Source of the DNA: Pseudomonas sp. GGS8
GTDB taxonomy: Bacteria > Pseudomonadota > Gammaproteobacteria > Pseudomonadales > Pseudomonadaceae
Direction: 5' to 3'
NCBI RefSeq assembly: GCF_024168645.1
Contig: NZ_JALJWF010000001.1
Span: 3,661,501-3,725,500 of the forward strand
DNA length: 64,000 bases
The notes beneath the pieces were generated by a model, which saw nothing but the letters and a program-made list of their open reading frames with translations, was not told where the DNA came from and searched no databases. Positions 17,304-26,754 of this stretch are shown one piece after another. The position numbers were made by a program, and so were the translations under genes. The first letter of the stretch is position 1. Every line of letters begins with the position of its first letter.

Positions 17304-18303
17304 TTACTGACCGCTGTAAATCTGGTCGAAAACCCCACCATCATTGAAGTGGGTCTTCTGCACGGTGCGCCAGTCACCGAAGGTCTTCTCCACCGACAGG
17401 AAATCCACTTTCGGGAAGCGATCGGTGTACTTGGCCAACACCGCCGGATCACGTGGACGCAGGTAGTTGGCAGCCGCAATCTCCTGACCTTCCGGCGACC
17501 ACAGGTATTTCAGATATTCCTCGGCAGCGGCGCGAGTGCCTTTCTTCTCGACGACTTTGTCGACCACCGACACCGGCGGCTCGGCTTCAGCGGAAACACT
17601 CGGGTAAATCACTTCGAACTGATCACGACCAAATTCGCGAGCAATCATTTCCGCTTCGTTTTCGAAGGTCACCAGCACATCGCCGATCTGGTTGGTCATG
17701 AAGGTAGTCGTGGCGGCGCGGCCACCGGTATCCAGCACCGGTGCTTGTTTGAACAGTTTGCCGACGAAGGCTTTTGCCTTGTTTTCGTCACCGCCGTTTT
17801 TCAGCACATAGCCCCAGGCCGAGAGGTAGGTGTAGCGACCGTTGCCCGAGGTTTTCGGGTTGGGGACGATCACCTGCACGCCGTCCTTGAGCAGATCCGG
17901 CCAGTCTTTCAGAGCTTTGGGGTTGCCTTTGCGCACGATGAACACGGTGGCCGAGGTGAACGGCGCGCTGTTGTTCGGCAGGCGTGTGACCCAGTTGTCC
18001 GGCACCAGTTTGCCGTTGTCCGCCAGGGCGTTGATGTCGGTGGCCATGTTCATGGTGATGACGTCAGCCCGGCAGGCCATCGATCACTGAACGGGCTTGT
18101 TTGCTGGAGCCGCCGAAGGACATCTGCAGCGTGATGTTTTCGTTGTGCTCGGCTTGCCAGTGTTTCTGGAAGGCCGCGTTGTAGTCCTTGTAGAAATCTC
18201 GCATCACGTCGTAGGAGACATTCAGCAGGGTCGGTGCAGCCTGAGCCACGCTGCTCAAGGCCAGGCCAGCGGCCAGAAGTGAGGCGCCAAAGAGTTTTTT
18301 CAC
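17304..18303 (-). pseudogene. sbp: Sulfate-binding protein gene, broken by one-base frameshift
   Basis: Codes for a periplasmic sulfate/thiosulfate-binding protein of an ABC importer, in two frames. The first frame (18303 to about 18070) gives the signal peptide and the conserved segment QMSFGGSSKQARSVIDGLP, then Gly and a stop. The second continues ADVITMNMATDINALADNG to the normal C-terminus at 17304. Removing one G from the GGG run (18068-18070, CCC on the plus strand) restores a normal protein of about 332 aa. No cysTWA genes are adjacent. Either a true pseudogene or a sequencing/assembly error; the rest is intact, so an error or a very recent mutation is likely. Confidence 0.88.
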
Positions 18304-18409
18304 TGCGCATTCCTTGTGTTATCAAACATGTTCTTTGGAAAGTGTCGGAAATTTGCCAGCGACTATAGCCGGGCTTTAATAGTCGTTTAAAGATTAAAAA
18401 ACACTTTGC

Positions 18410-19234
18410 TTATTCCTGTTTCTTGAACAACGCATTGCCACAACGGGAGCAGAACGCCGCGCCATGTTCGTGGCTGTTTTTCTTGCAGACCGGGCAGTCG
18501 TGTTGCAGTTGTTCGCCGCGCATGGCGTTGGCCAGTTCCGCAGTGAAGATTCCCGTCGGCACGGCGATGATCGAGTAACCAGTGATCATCACCAGGGATG
18601 AAATCACCTGACCCAGCGGCGTCTTCGGCACGATGTCGCCAAAGCCTACGGTGGTCAGCGTGACGATAGCCCAATAGATGCCTTTGGGGATGCTGGTGAA
18701 GCCGTGTTCCGGGCCTTCGATCACGTACATCAAGGTGCCGAACACCGTCACCAGGGTGCTGACGCTGAGCAAAAACACCACGATCTTCTGCTTGCTACCG
18801 CGTAGCGCCGCCATCAAATAGTTGGCTTGTTTCAGATACGGGCTGAGCTTGAGCACGCGGAAAATCCGCAACATCCGAATGATCCGGATGATCAGCAGGT
18901 ACTGCGCATCGCTGTAATACAGCGCGAGAATGCCGGGCACGATCGCCAGCAAATCCACCAACCCATAGAAGCTGAAGGCGTAGCGCAAGGGTTTGGGCGA
19001 GCAGTACAGGCGCAGGCCGTATTCGACGGCGAAAATGATGGTGAAGCCCCACTCGATGTACGCCAGCACGTCGGCGTAGTTCTGGTGAACGCTGTCGATG
19101 CTGTCGAGAATCACGATCACCAGGCTGGCGAGGATGATCAGCAGCAAGGTGCTGTCGAAGCGCCGACCGGCCACTGTGTCGCTCTGGAAAATTATGACGT
19201 AGAGGCGACGGCGCCAGTCGTTGTTGCTTTCCAT
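18410..19234 (-). CDS. Voltage-gated-type potassium channel with C-terminal zinc ribbon
   Basis: A 274-aa ion channel with six helices. S4 carries regularly spaced arginines (IIRIIRMLRIFRVLKL, about residues 115-130). The pore has the K+ selectivity filter TVGFGD at 195-200. After S6, residues 247-265 hold a four-cysteine zinc-ribbon pattern (CPVC then CSRC). It belongs to the bacterial ion-transporter family. No neighbour suggests a specific role. Confidence 0.9.
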   Translation of the reverse strand: MESNNDWRRRLYVIIFQSDTVAGRRFDSTLLLIILASLVIVILDSIDSVHQNYADVLAYIEWGFTIIFAVEYGLRLYCSPKPLRYAFSFYGLVDLLAIVPGILALYYSDAQYLLIIRIIRMLRIFRVLKLSPYLKQANYLMAALRGSKQKIVVFLLSVSTLVTVFGTLMYVIEGPEHGFTSIPKGIYWAIVTLTTVGFGDIVPKTPLGQVISSLVMITGYSIIAVPTGIFTAELANAMRGEQLQHDCPVCKKNSHEHGAAFCSRCGNALFKKQE

Positions 19235-19359
19235 AAGGTATTGCCCAATCCGAAAATGAGAGAAGCCTGGGTGATTGGCGAGGATTGCGCAAGCTGGACG
19301 CTGGGTACGCCATGTCCAGCCGGTCCTGGCCGTTCATGGCTTAAGAAATTGACTATCTC

Positions 19360-19373
19360 GTCGATATATCGAC
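19360..19373. promoter_or_regulatory. 14-bp perfect palindrome upstream of the autotransporter gene
   Basis: GTCGATATATCGAC lies 80 bp before the autotransporter start, six bases after a -35-like TTGACT (19349-19354). Its shape suits a dimeric regulator site. No regulator is identified. A second inverted pair (GCTGGAC with GTCCAGC, about 19292-19319) lies just upstream. Confidence 0.4.
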
Positions 19374-19452
19374 TTCCCACAGACCAAAACCCTTTGTCTT
19401 GATGTGCGGCTTGGATTTCAGGCGATGGATTTCAGAACCTCACGGAAGTGAT

Positions 19453-22026
19453 ATGGATAATAAGTTTTTCAAGAAGAGCGTGCTGGCAATGGTTGTCAGT
19501 GCTTCGACCGTTCAGGCATTTGCCAGCGAGTACGACCTGAGCCAGGGTTTCAAGGACTGGACGGGTCAACCCCTCAGTGAAACCTTGACCCTGACCGGGC
19601 AACGAACCCGCCAGAGCAATACGGACAACACAGGTGTCACGTTCTTCCAGAACACTGTCGCGGGCTCACTCATTAACCGGGGCGACTTCACTTTCGACGC
19701 TCAAGGCGCGACAGTGACCGGGATCGGACTGGATGTCAGTTTCCGCAACACCAGCGGCAGCAACATTCAGGGTGACTTCATCAATGCCGGCAAGCTTTCT
19801 CTTTCCAACGTGAATAGCGCTGAGGGAATCGAGATCGCCAATACCACTATCACCGGCAATGTCATCAACGCCGGGACTGTCTCCATCACCCAGGCATCGG
19901 GAGCCAATATCTATGGCGAGCCTGAGGGTATCTACCTCCATGGGACCACTATTGGCGGCGATCTGATCAACAGTGGTGTTGTCGACGTGCAGGGCAACTA
20001 TGCCGTGGGGCTGATTCTGGATTCCCATTCCGGGCAACCCGTGAGCATCGCCGGCAAGCTTCTCAACTCAGGAACGATTCGTGCCACGGGTCAGAACGCC
20101 TCCGCTTTTCATGTCGAGACCCAAACCAGCGCGTTGAGGATCGAGAACAGCGGCTCGATCATGAGCGTCGGCAAGAACGCCGAGGCTATCGGGTTTTTGG
20201 ATGGTTCAGTCGATTATTTGCTCAACACCGGGACTATTGAGGCATCGGGTGAAGACGCCGTTGGCATCAAGCTCGGGGGTGCCACTTTCACGCAGAATGC
20301 TGTGTCTGGCGCTCGGGGCATTATCAACTCCGGCAATATCATTGCGGACGGTGTTGCGATCCGGGTCGATGCGGACCAGGTATCAGCGTTCGAGATCAAC
20401 CAGCAAGGTGGCGAAATTCGCAGCAATCATGCGGCGGCTATCGATGGCGCAGGGTTGGCGCAACTGAACTGGACCGGCGGTGCAATCAAGGGCGATCTGC
20501 TCAATCTCAATGGGGTGAATGTTGCGGGTCAAGCCAATTACACCGGTAGTAAAATTGGCAGTACGGTATCTGTGACGTCAGGCTCTCTGAATCTGCAAAA
20601 TCAGGGCGTCGTGATTACCGGTGACCTGAACGTCGGAGCCAACAGTGGTATCGATATGTTGCTTTCGGATCGCGTCACCCCCGGTACGCCTTATTTGACG
20701 GTGGACGGCAAGGCTACCTTCGCCCAGTCCTCCACAGTGACGTTGAATGCCAAACCAGGTGATTTCACACCGACCGCTGCCGGCACTCAATACACGCTGG
20801 TCAAGGCCGGCAGCCTGCAGAACAACGGGTTGAGTGTGACCAGTTCGTCCTCGTTGTTGAACGTCGCCAGCTATACAACCGATGCCCAGACCGTCAATGC
20901 GCTGGTCACACTGAAAAGTGACAGTCAGGTGGATGAAGAGCAGGGGAATATTGGCACCTCCCGCAGCACCCGCCAGATCCTCAATCGCTTCAAGAATGGC
21001 CCGCTGGGACAATTGAACAGTGATGATGCGGTCTTCAAAGCCTTTGCCAACGCCTCTTCCCAAGAGGCGCTGGCGAAGCTCGGTGAGCAGCTGGCGCCGG
21101 AAGTCAGCCGTGGGGCGGTCAATGCGGCAGTATCGGGTCAGGCAATGATGAATGGAGCGATCAACAACCGCGTGTCCGGCCTGCGCTCGGGGCTCTCATC
21201 TGGGGATTCGCTGACAGATACCGGCGTGTGGGTTCAGGGGTTGAGCAGCAACCAGGATCAGGACAGCCGTGATGCAGTCGCCGGTTATTCGGCCAACAGC
21301 AGCGGTATTGCTGTCGGGGCGGACGGCAAGCTGAATGCCAACTCCACCGTGGGGCTGGCCTATTCGTATCTGAATACCAACGTCACCTCCGATACTGGAA
21401 ATAAAACCGATGTACAGGGCCAGGCATTGACGCTGTACGGTAGCTGGGATCTGCGCAACTGGTTTGTCGATGGCAGCCTCAGTTATGGGCGCAATGACAA
21501 TGACAGCAAACGTTATATTGCCGATAGCGCGGCCAAAGCCAGCTACAACAGTGACGCATGGGCACTGAGTGCCTTGAGCGGTTATACCTTCAAACTCACT
21601 GACCAACTGATTGTCGAACCGCGTGTCGCCGCACGTTACACCAATATTCAGCTGGACAGCTTTAATGAGCATGGCTCATCGGCCGCCTTGCACTCCAATG
21701 CCCAGCGCTTCGAAATTGGCGAGTTGGGCGCCGGGTTGCGAATGGCCGCTGACGTGCCATTGCTCAATGGCACCCTCACACCTGAAGCGAGCGTGATGGC
21801 TTACCACGACTTTATCGGTGACCAGATCAATCAGACCTCCAGTTTCATCTTGGGAGGCTCGCCTTTCATTGTCGCCGGAGCCAGTCCGGTGCGTGATAGT
21901 TATGAAGGTCGTATAGGGGTGAAGTATCAAATTGATGCTCTAACCCTGGGGACCAATTATGGCTATCAAACGAAGACCGGTTTTAACGCCGACACCTTTA
22001 CCGTTGAAGCGCGCTACGCTTTTTGA
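19453..22026 (+). CDS. Autotransporter (type Va) outer-membrane protein
   Basis: An 857-aa protein. A signal peptide (residues 1-25) is followed by a passenger of about 560 residues with many imperfect beta-helix repeats (variants of INAGTVSI and LNSGTIRATGQNASAF). The last approximately 270 residues are an autotransporter beta-barrel (from about DTGVWVQGLS) ending in Phe (EARYAF), the signal for BAM insertion. The ATG at 19453 has GGAAG upstream. No cysteines or protease triad were noted in the passenger, so an adhesin or surface structure is more likely than a secreted enzyme. Confidence 0.88.
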   Translation: MDNKFFKKSVLAMVVSASTVQAFASEYDLSQGFKDWTGQPLSETLTLTGQRTRQSNTDNTGVTFFQNTVAGSLINRGDFTFDAQGATVTGIGLDVSFRNTSGSNIQGDFINAGKLSLSNVNSAEGIEIANTTITGNVINAGTVSITQASGANIYGEPEGIYLHGTTIGGDLINSGVVDVQGNYAVGLILDSHSGQPVSIAGKLLNSGTIRATGQNASAFHVETQTSALRIENSGSIMSVGKNAEAIGFLDGSVDYLLNTGTIEASGEDAVGIKLGGATFTQNAVSGARGIINSGNIIADGVAIRVDADQVSAFEINQQGGEIRSNHAAAIDGAGLAQLNWTGGAIKGDLLNLNGVNVAGQANYTGSKIGSTVSVTSGSLNLQNQGVVITGDLNVGANSGIDMLLSDRVTPGTPYLTVDGKATFAQSSTVTLNAKPGDFTPTAAGTQYTLVKAGSLQNNGLSVTSSSSLLNVASYTTDAQTVNALVTLKSDSQVDEEQGNIGTSRSTRQILNRFKNGPLGQLNSDDAVFKAFANASSQEALAKLGEQLAPEVSRGAVNAAVSGQAMMNGAINNRVSGLRSGLSSGDSLTDTGVWVQGLSSNQDQDSRDAVAGYSANSSGIAVGADGKLNANSTVGLAYSYLNTNVTSDTGNKTDVQGQALTLYGSWDLRNWFVDGSLSYGRNDNDSKRYIADSAAKASYNSDAWALSALSGYTFKLTDQLIVEPRVAARYTNIQLDSFNEHGSSAALHSNAQRFEIGELGAGLRMAADVPLLNGTLTPEASVMAYHDFIGDQINQTSSFILGGSPFIVAGASPVRDSYEGRIGVKYQIDALTLGTNYGYQTKTGFNADTFTVEARYAF

Positions 22027-22087
22027 TTGACTGGATCGCAACGGTTCGCGCGGGCGGATCGTTGCGTCTGATCAACAGGTTAAAACC

Positions 22088-22903
22088 ATGTTTAAAACAC
22101 TGGCCGCTATCGGCTTCGCGGTCCTCGGGCTTAGCGGATGCTCGGGTAAAGTCGATTTGCAGGCGGTAAGTCAAGGCTCCTCGCTTACTCCTGGCACGCT
22201 CGATAGTTCACCTTACACACTCATGGCCTTGCTACCGCCACCAGGGGGCTACAAGCATCTGCGTGTTTACATTGAAGGCGATGGTCGGGCATGGGCGACA
22301 CGATCTCAACCGAGTATCGACCCGACCCCTCACGCGTCCTTGATGGCGAAATTGGCCGCTGGAGATCGGGGGGGCCGTGCCTATCTGGCGCGCCCTTGTC
22401 AGTTCGTGACATCGCCGGGTTGCAACACTGATTTATGGACATCCGGTCGTTTCAACTCATCAGTCATAGAGGCCATGAGCGCAGCCCTCGATCGTCTGAA
22501 AAGCCGCTTTGCAGTGGAGCAGTTCGAACTGGTCGGATATTCGGGCGGCGCAGCGATTGCCTTGGTCCTTGCGGGGACTCGTAACGACGTCACTCAAGTG
22601 CAAACAATTGCCGGGAATCTCGACCCGGTAAAGTGGGCGGAGCTGATGCAGCTCACGCCATTCTCGAAGCCGGTGACACCTCTGCAGTTTCGCGACAAGT
22701 TGCGTGCGCTCCCGCAACGTCATTTCATTGGTTTGAATGACAAGGTCGTGCCGCCTCAAATGCTCCAGTTCTACACCACGCAGCTTCAGGGAAAATGCCT
22801 GGAAGCCGTCGAAACCCTCGCCACCCACGATCAGGGATACGATGAAAGTTGGGGCGCGCGGTCGGAGCTGCCGATGGCTTGTGAGACTGATCCATTGCGT
22901 TGA
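22088..22903 (+). CDS. Lipoprotein with alpha/beta-hydrolase fold
   Basis: A 271-aa protein with lipobox LSGC (Cys18). The hydrolase signature GYSGG places the nucleophile at Ser152; a candidate acid is Asp in GLNDKVVP and a candidate histidine is in LATHDQGY. Substrate unknown. It lies 61 bp after the autotransporter gene on the same strand with no clear terminator between, so the two may be co-transcribed. Confidence 0.77.
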   Translation: MFKTLAAIGFAVLGLSGCSGKVDLQAVSQGSSLTPGTLDSSPYTLMALLPPPGGYKHLRVYIEGDGRAWATRSQPSIDPTPHASLMAKLAAGDRGGRAYLARPCQFVTSPGCNTDLWTSGRFNSSVIEAMSAALDRLKSRFAVEQFELVGYSGGAAIALVLAGTRNDVTQVQTIAGNLDPVKWAELMQLTPFSKPVTPLQFRDKLRALPQRHFIGLNDKVVPPQMLQFYTTQLQGKCLEAVETLATHDQGYDESWGARSELPMACETDPLR

Positions 22904-22946
22904 ATGCAGATTCAGCCCTTTCAGATGCCACCGATTGAATCGTCGA

Positions 22947-23831
22947 TCAATAGCGCAAGGCGTCGGCAGCAGCCTGGCGCAGCACGCTGATGCCAGCATG
23001 AACCAGCCAGCAGGCAAGAATGAACGGCGCCGTCAGCGTTGCCAGACCCAATGCGGCAAACCCGGGTGTGAGCAATAACGCCAGCAGAATCCCGAGCAGC
23101 GGCAGCCACGGTTGGCGGCGTTGCGTACTGAGCGCGAGGGCGGCGAGCACTGGGTTGTAGCCGCTCAAACCCTGCAAGGCGCTGGAAGTATCGTGATGCA
23201 ACAGGGCGAAACCGAGGCCGGCGGCGGAGCCGAGCAGCGCCCACACAAAGGCGCGGCGGTCGGCAAGCAGCAACCCGGCGGCAATCAGCGCGCCGGCCAG
23301 GGGATGGCCGAGAAACATGACTTGCCCCAGGCCTTTCAATTCGGCGGCGAGCAGGTTGAGGGTGTTCGGTTCGATCAGCGGAACGGGTTGCTGTGGTGCG
23401 GCAAAGCCGAGCAACAGCCAACTCAACCCAACGAATGGTGCGGTGTAGGCCGGTAGACATGGATGATCGCCAGCGCCTTTGAGCCATTGCTGGGTGAGCA
23501 TCGCACTCAGGCCGCCGCAGGCGATGATCAGCGGGGGCAGCAGCGCTGACCATGGGAAATACAGGCTCAGCAACAGCCCGAGCAAAATGCCGTTGTAACT
23601 GAACAGTCCGGCCTGACGATTGGCCTTGGCATAGCCGCGACGTTGCGCGGTGAGCAACCCGGCGACACCGCCCAGCAGCGCACCTACGAGCAAGGTTGGC
23701 GCGGTGAACAGAATCGCCAACAGACACAGTAGCCCGCACAGCGGATGGCGCTGGAGGAAAATCTGGCTGAAGCCGTTGAGCAGGGCGGTGGCCCAGTCGG
23801 GGCAGTGGGTGTTGAAGTGGTGGGCAGGCAT
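22947..23831 (-). CDS. Urea transporter (UT family)
   Basis: A 294-aa polytopic protein with the internal duplication of urea channels: GLFSYNGILLGLLL in the first half and LSGYNPVLAALAL in the second. It allows passive urea uptake across the inner membrane. It is last in a leftward row after the glyoxylate genes, consistent with ureide (allantoin/allantoate) use, which yields both urea and glyoxylate. Confidence 0.88.
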   Translation of the reverse strand: MPAHHFNTHCPDWATALLNGFSQIFLQRHPLCGLLCLLAILFTAPTLLVGALLGGVAGLLTAQRRGYAKANRQAGLFSYNGILLGLLLSLYFPWSALLPPLIIACGGLSAMLTQQWLKGAGDHPCLPAYTAPFVGLSWLLLGFAAPQQPVPLIEPNTLNLLAAELKGLGQVMFLGHPLAGALIAAGLLLADRRAFVWALLGSAAGLGFALLHHDTSSALQGLSGYNPVLAALALSTQRRQPWLPLLGILLALLLTPGFAALGLATLTAPFILACWLVHAGISVLRQAAADALRY

Positions 23832-23850
23832 GATGGGGGCAGTCAGTACA

Positions 23851-23881
23851 GATCGTTCCCACGCAGAGCGTGGGAACGATC
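23851..23881. repeat. Palindromic repeat between pyk and the urea transporter gene
   Basis: Perfect 14-bp arms (GATCGTTCCCACGC and its complement) around a 3-bp centre. This GTTCCCACGC palindrome is a common dispersed element in Pseudomonas. It may also act as an mRNA 3' stabiliser or weak terminator; no T-run follows. Confidence 0.85.
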
Positions 23882-23893
23882 ATTGTGAGGGGG

Positions 23894-25309
23894 TCAGATT
23901 AATGTCTCGATGCGCAACGAATTGGTCGATCCCGGCTGCCCGAACGGCACGCCCGCCGTAATCAACAACGTATCCCCACGCTGAGCCATCCCCTGTGCCT
24001 GCGCAATCTCCAGCGCCGTCGAGCACACTTCATCCACCTGCCGCAGTCGGTCATTGACCACCGAGTGCACACCCCACGCCACCGTCAAACGCCGTGCGGT
24101 TTGCAGATTCGGCGTCAGGTTGAGGATCGGCACCGTCGGCCGTTCCCGCGCCGCCCGCAGGCTTGACGTGCCGGACTCGCTGTAGTTCACCAGCACCGCC
24201 ACCGGCAGCACGTTGCTGATGCGGCGGATCGCGCAGCTGATCGCGTCCGACACCGTGGCCTCGGCTTTTGGCCGGCTCACGTCCAGTTGGGTCTGATAAT
24301 CCGGGCCGTTTTCCACCTGACGGATGATCTTGCTCATCATCTGCACGGCTTCCAGCGGGTACTCGCCGGACGCGGTTTCGGCCGACAGCATCACCGCGTC
24401 CGCGCCTTCAGCCACCGCGTTGGCAACGTCTGTGACTTCGGCGCGGGTCGGGGCTGGGGAGAAGCACATCGACTCCAGCATCTGCGTCGCCACCACCACC
24501 GGTTTGCCGAGTTGGCGGCAGGTGCTGATGATGTTTTTCTGAATCTGCGGCACGCTTTCGGCCGGCACTTCCACGCCCAGGTCACCGCGCGCGACCATGA
24601 TCGCATCGCTCAACTCCGCGATTTCCCGCAGTTGCGTCACGGCCGACGGCTTCTCGATCTTCGCCATCAGAAAGGCTTTGTCGCCGATCAGCGCACGGGC
24701 TTCGCGGATGTCTTCCGGGCGTTGCACGAACGACAGCGCGACCCAGTCCACACCCAACTCCAGGCCGAAGCTCAAGTCGCGACGGTCCTTGGCGGTCAAC
24801 GGGCTCAGGTCGAGCACCGCTTGTGGCACGTTGACGCCTTTGCGATCCGACAGCTCGCCGCCATTGAGCACCGTGGTGTCGATGGCATCGGTGTACTTGG
24901 TCACCACCCGCAGGCGCAACTTGCCGTCGTCCAGCAGCAGGTCCATGCCGGGCTCCAGCGCGGCGATGATTTCCGGGTGGGGCAGGTTGACCCGGCGCTG
25001 ATCCCCCGGCGTCGCATCCAGATCCAGGCGCAATGCCTGGCCACGATGCAGCTGCACTTTGCCTTGGGCGAATGTGCCGACCCGCAGTTTCGGGCCTTGC
25101 AGGTCCATCAGAATCCCCAGCGGATAATTCAACTGGCGCTCGACTTCACGAATCCACTGATAGCGCTGCGCATGGTCGGCATGATCGCCGTGGCTGAAGT
25201 TCAGGCGAAAGATATTGACCCCGGCCCGCACCAGTTCACGGATATCGTCGATCCCGTCGGTGGCGGGACCGAGGGTGGCGAGGATTTTGACCTTCTTGTC
25301 AGGCGTCAT
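23894..25309 (-). CDS. Pyruvate kinase of the glyoxylate/glycerate block
   Basis: A 471-aa pyruvate kinase converting PEP and ADP to pyruvate and ATP. Motifs seen: FRLNFSHG (about 32-39), MDLQGPKLRVG (68-78), MAKIEKPSAV (K+/Mg site), VARGDLGVE and ATQMLESM. The gene overlaps the end of the glycerate kinase gene by 11 bp, linking it to glycerate use; it is likely the paralogue annotated ttuE or pykF in other pseudomonads. The C-terminal allosteric domain is complete. Confidence 0.93.
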   Translation of the reverse strand: MTPDKKVKILATLGPATDGIDDIRELVRAGVNIFRLNFSHGDHADHAQRYQWIREVERQLNYPLGILMDLQGPKLRVGTFAQGKVQLHRGQALRLDLDATPGDQRRVNLPHPEIIAALEPGMDLLLDDGKLRLRVVTKYTDAIDTTVLNGGELSDRKGVNVPQAVLDLSPLTAKDRRDLSFGLELGVDWVALSFVQRPEDIREARALIGDKAFLMAKIEKPSAVTQLREIAELSDAIMVARGDLGVEVPAESVPQIQKNIISTCRQLGKPVVVATQMLESMCFSPAPTRAEVTDVANAVAEGADAVMLSAETASGEYPLEAVQMMSKIIRQVENGPDYQTQLDVSRPKAEATVSDAISCAIRRISNVLPVAVLVNYSESGTSSLRAARERPTVPILNLTPNLQTARRLTVAWGVHSVVNDRLRQVDEVCSTALEIAQAQGMAQRGDTLLITAGVPFGQPGSTNSLRIETLI

Positions 25310-26579
25310 GTTTAGGGCTCTCGAGAATCAGGATGGCGCGGAAGTCGTTGACGTTGGTGCGGGTCGGCTCGGTGACGATCAGCGCATCCAGCGCCGCGAA
25401 ATAGCCGTAGCCATTGTTGTTGTCCAACTCATCGCAGGCAGCGAGGCCGAGAGCGGCGGCGCGGGCGTAGCTGTCCGGGGTCATGAGGGCGCCGGCGTTG
25501 TCTTCGGAGCCGTCGATGCCGTCGGTGTCACCGGCCAGGGCGTAGACGCCGGGCAGGCCTTTGAGGCTGTCGGTCAGGCTCAGCAGGAATTCGGCGTTGC
25601 GCCCGCCACGGCCATTGCCGCGCACGGTGACGGTGGTTTCGCCACCGGACAGAATCACGCACGGCGCCGCCAGCGGTTGACCGTGCTGGACGATCTGCCG
25701 CGCAATGCCGGCGTGGACCTTCGCCACTTCCCGGGATTCACCTTCCAGGTCGCCGAGAATCAACGGGCTGAAACCGGCCTGACGGGCTTTCACCGCCGCC
25801 GCTTCCAGTGACTGCTGCGGGCGGGCGATCAATTGGAAATGACTGCGGGCCAGGCTCGGATCGCCGGGTTTGACCGTTTCCGACTCGGGGCTTTGCAGCC
25901 AGTTGCGCACCGAGGCCGGGACTTCGATGGCATAACGCTTGAGGATCGCCAACGCTTCAGCCGAGGTGCTCGGGTCGGCCACGGTGGGGCCGGAGGCGAT
26001 GACGGTGGCGAGATCGCCCGGCACATCGGAAATCGCATAGGTGTAAACCGTGGCCGGCCAGCAGGCTTTGCCCAGGCGCCCGCCCTTGATCGCCGAGAGG
26101 TGCTTGCGCACGCAGTTCATCTCGCCGATGGTCGCGCCGGATTTGAGCAGGGCCTTGTTGATCGATTGCTTGTCGGCCAGGGTGATGCCGGCGGCGGGCA
26201 AGGCGAGCAGGGCAGAGCCGCCGCCCGAGAGCAGGAAGATCACACGGTCGTCTTCGCTCAGGTTGCTGACCAGCTCCAGAACCCGTTTCGCGACGGCCAG
26301 ACCGGCAGCGTCCGGCACCGGATGCGCGGCTTCGACCACTTCGATTTTTTCGCACGGGGCGCCGTGGCCGTAGCGGGTCACCACCAGGCCTGTCACTTCA
26401 CCCCGCCAGCAGCGCTCGACCACCTGGGCCATGGCTGCGGCGGCTTTACCGGCACCGATGACGATCACCCGACCGCTGCGGTCGGTTGGCAAATGGGCTT
26501 CAAGGACGTGCTGCGGATGGGCCGCGTCGATGGCTGTGGCAAACAGCTCGCGCAGCAATTGTTGCGGATCGACCGACAT
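25299..26579 (-). CDS. ttuD: Glycerate 2-kinase, GckA/TtuD family (often annotated hydroxypyruvate reductase)
   Basis: A 426-aa MOFRL-type protein. N-terminal nucleotide-binding segment GRVIVIGAGKAAAAMAQ, then LLSGGGSALL, and the C-terminal MOFRL domain with SGGETTVTVRGNGRGGRNAEF and AGDTDGIDGSEDNAGA. TtuD was once called hydroxypyruvate reductase, but the family phosphorylates D-glycerate to 2-phosphoglycerate, which fits its position between glxR (makes glycerate) and pyk (uses PEP). Enzyme direction is inferred from family and context. Confidence 0.88.
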   Translation of the reverse strand: MSVDPQQLLRELFATAIDAAHPQHVLEAHLPTDRSGRVIVIGAGKAAAAMAQVVERCWRGEVTGLVVTRYGHGAPCEKIEVVEAAHPVPDAAGLAVAKRVLELVSNLSEDDRVIFLLSGGGSALLALPAAGITLADKQSINKALLKSGATIGEMNCVRKHLSAIKGGRLGKACWPATVYTYAISDVPGDLATVIASGPTVADPSTSAEALAILKRYAIEVPASVRNWLQSPESETVKPGDPSLARSHFQLIARPQQSLEAAAVKARQAGFSPLILGDLEGESREVAKVHAGIARQIVQHGQPLAAPCVILSGGETTVTVRGNGRGGRNAEFLLSLTDSLKGLPGVYALAGDTDGIDGSEDNAGALMTPDSYARAAALGLAACDELDNNNGYGYFAALDALIVTEPTRTNVNDFRAILILESPKHDA

Positions 26580-26641
26580 GGCGGGCTCCCGGAATTCTTG
26601 TTATGGGGATAAGACGACAGCAGGTGTTGCGGCGCGATCCT

Positions 26642-26728
26642 TGTGGGAGCTGGCTTGCCTGCGATTCAGGCGACACGGTCTTTCAGGCAGACCGAGGTGA
26701 TGCCATCGCAGACAAGCCAGCTCCCACA
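26642..26728. repeat. REPIN, GGGAGCTGGCTTGCCTGCG type
   Basis: Arms at 26642-26665 and 26705-26728 are near-perfect inverted copies with about 39 bp between. It is a second REP variant (GCTGGC instead of GCGGGC). It lies between glxR and ttuD inside the leftward operon and could cause differential mRNA stability. Confidence 0.9.
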
Positions 26729-26754
26729 GGGACCGAGCCAGCTTCAGATCGGGC

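Noticed and set aside
24287..25315. Open frame opposite pyk
   Set aside because: Antisense to conserved pyruvate kinase; His/Gln-rich, as expected of a shadow frame.
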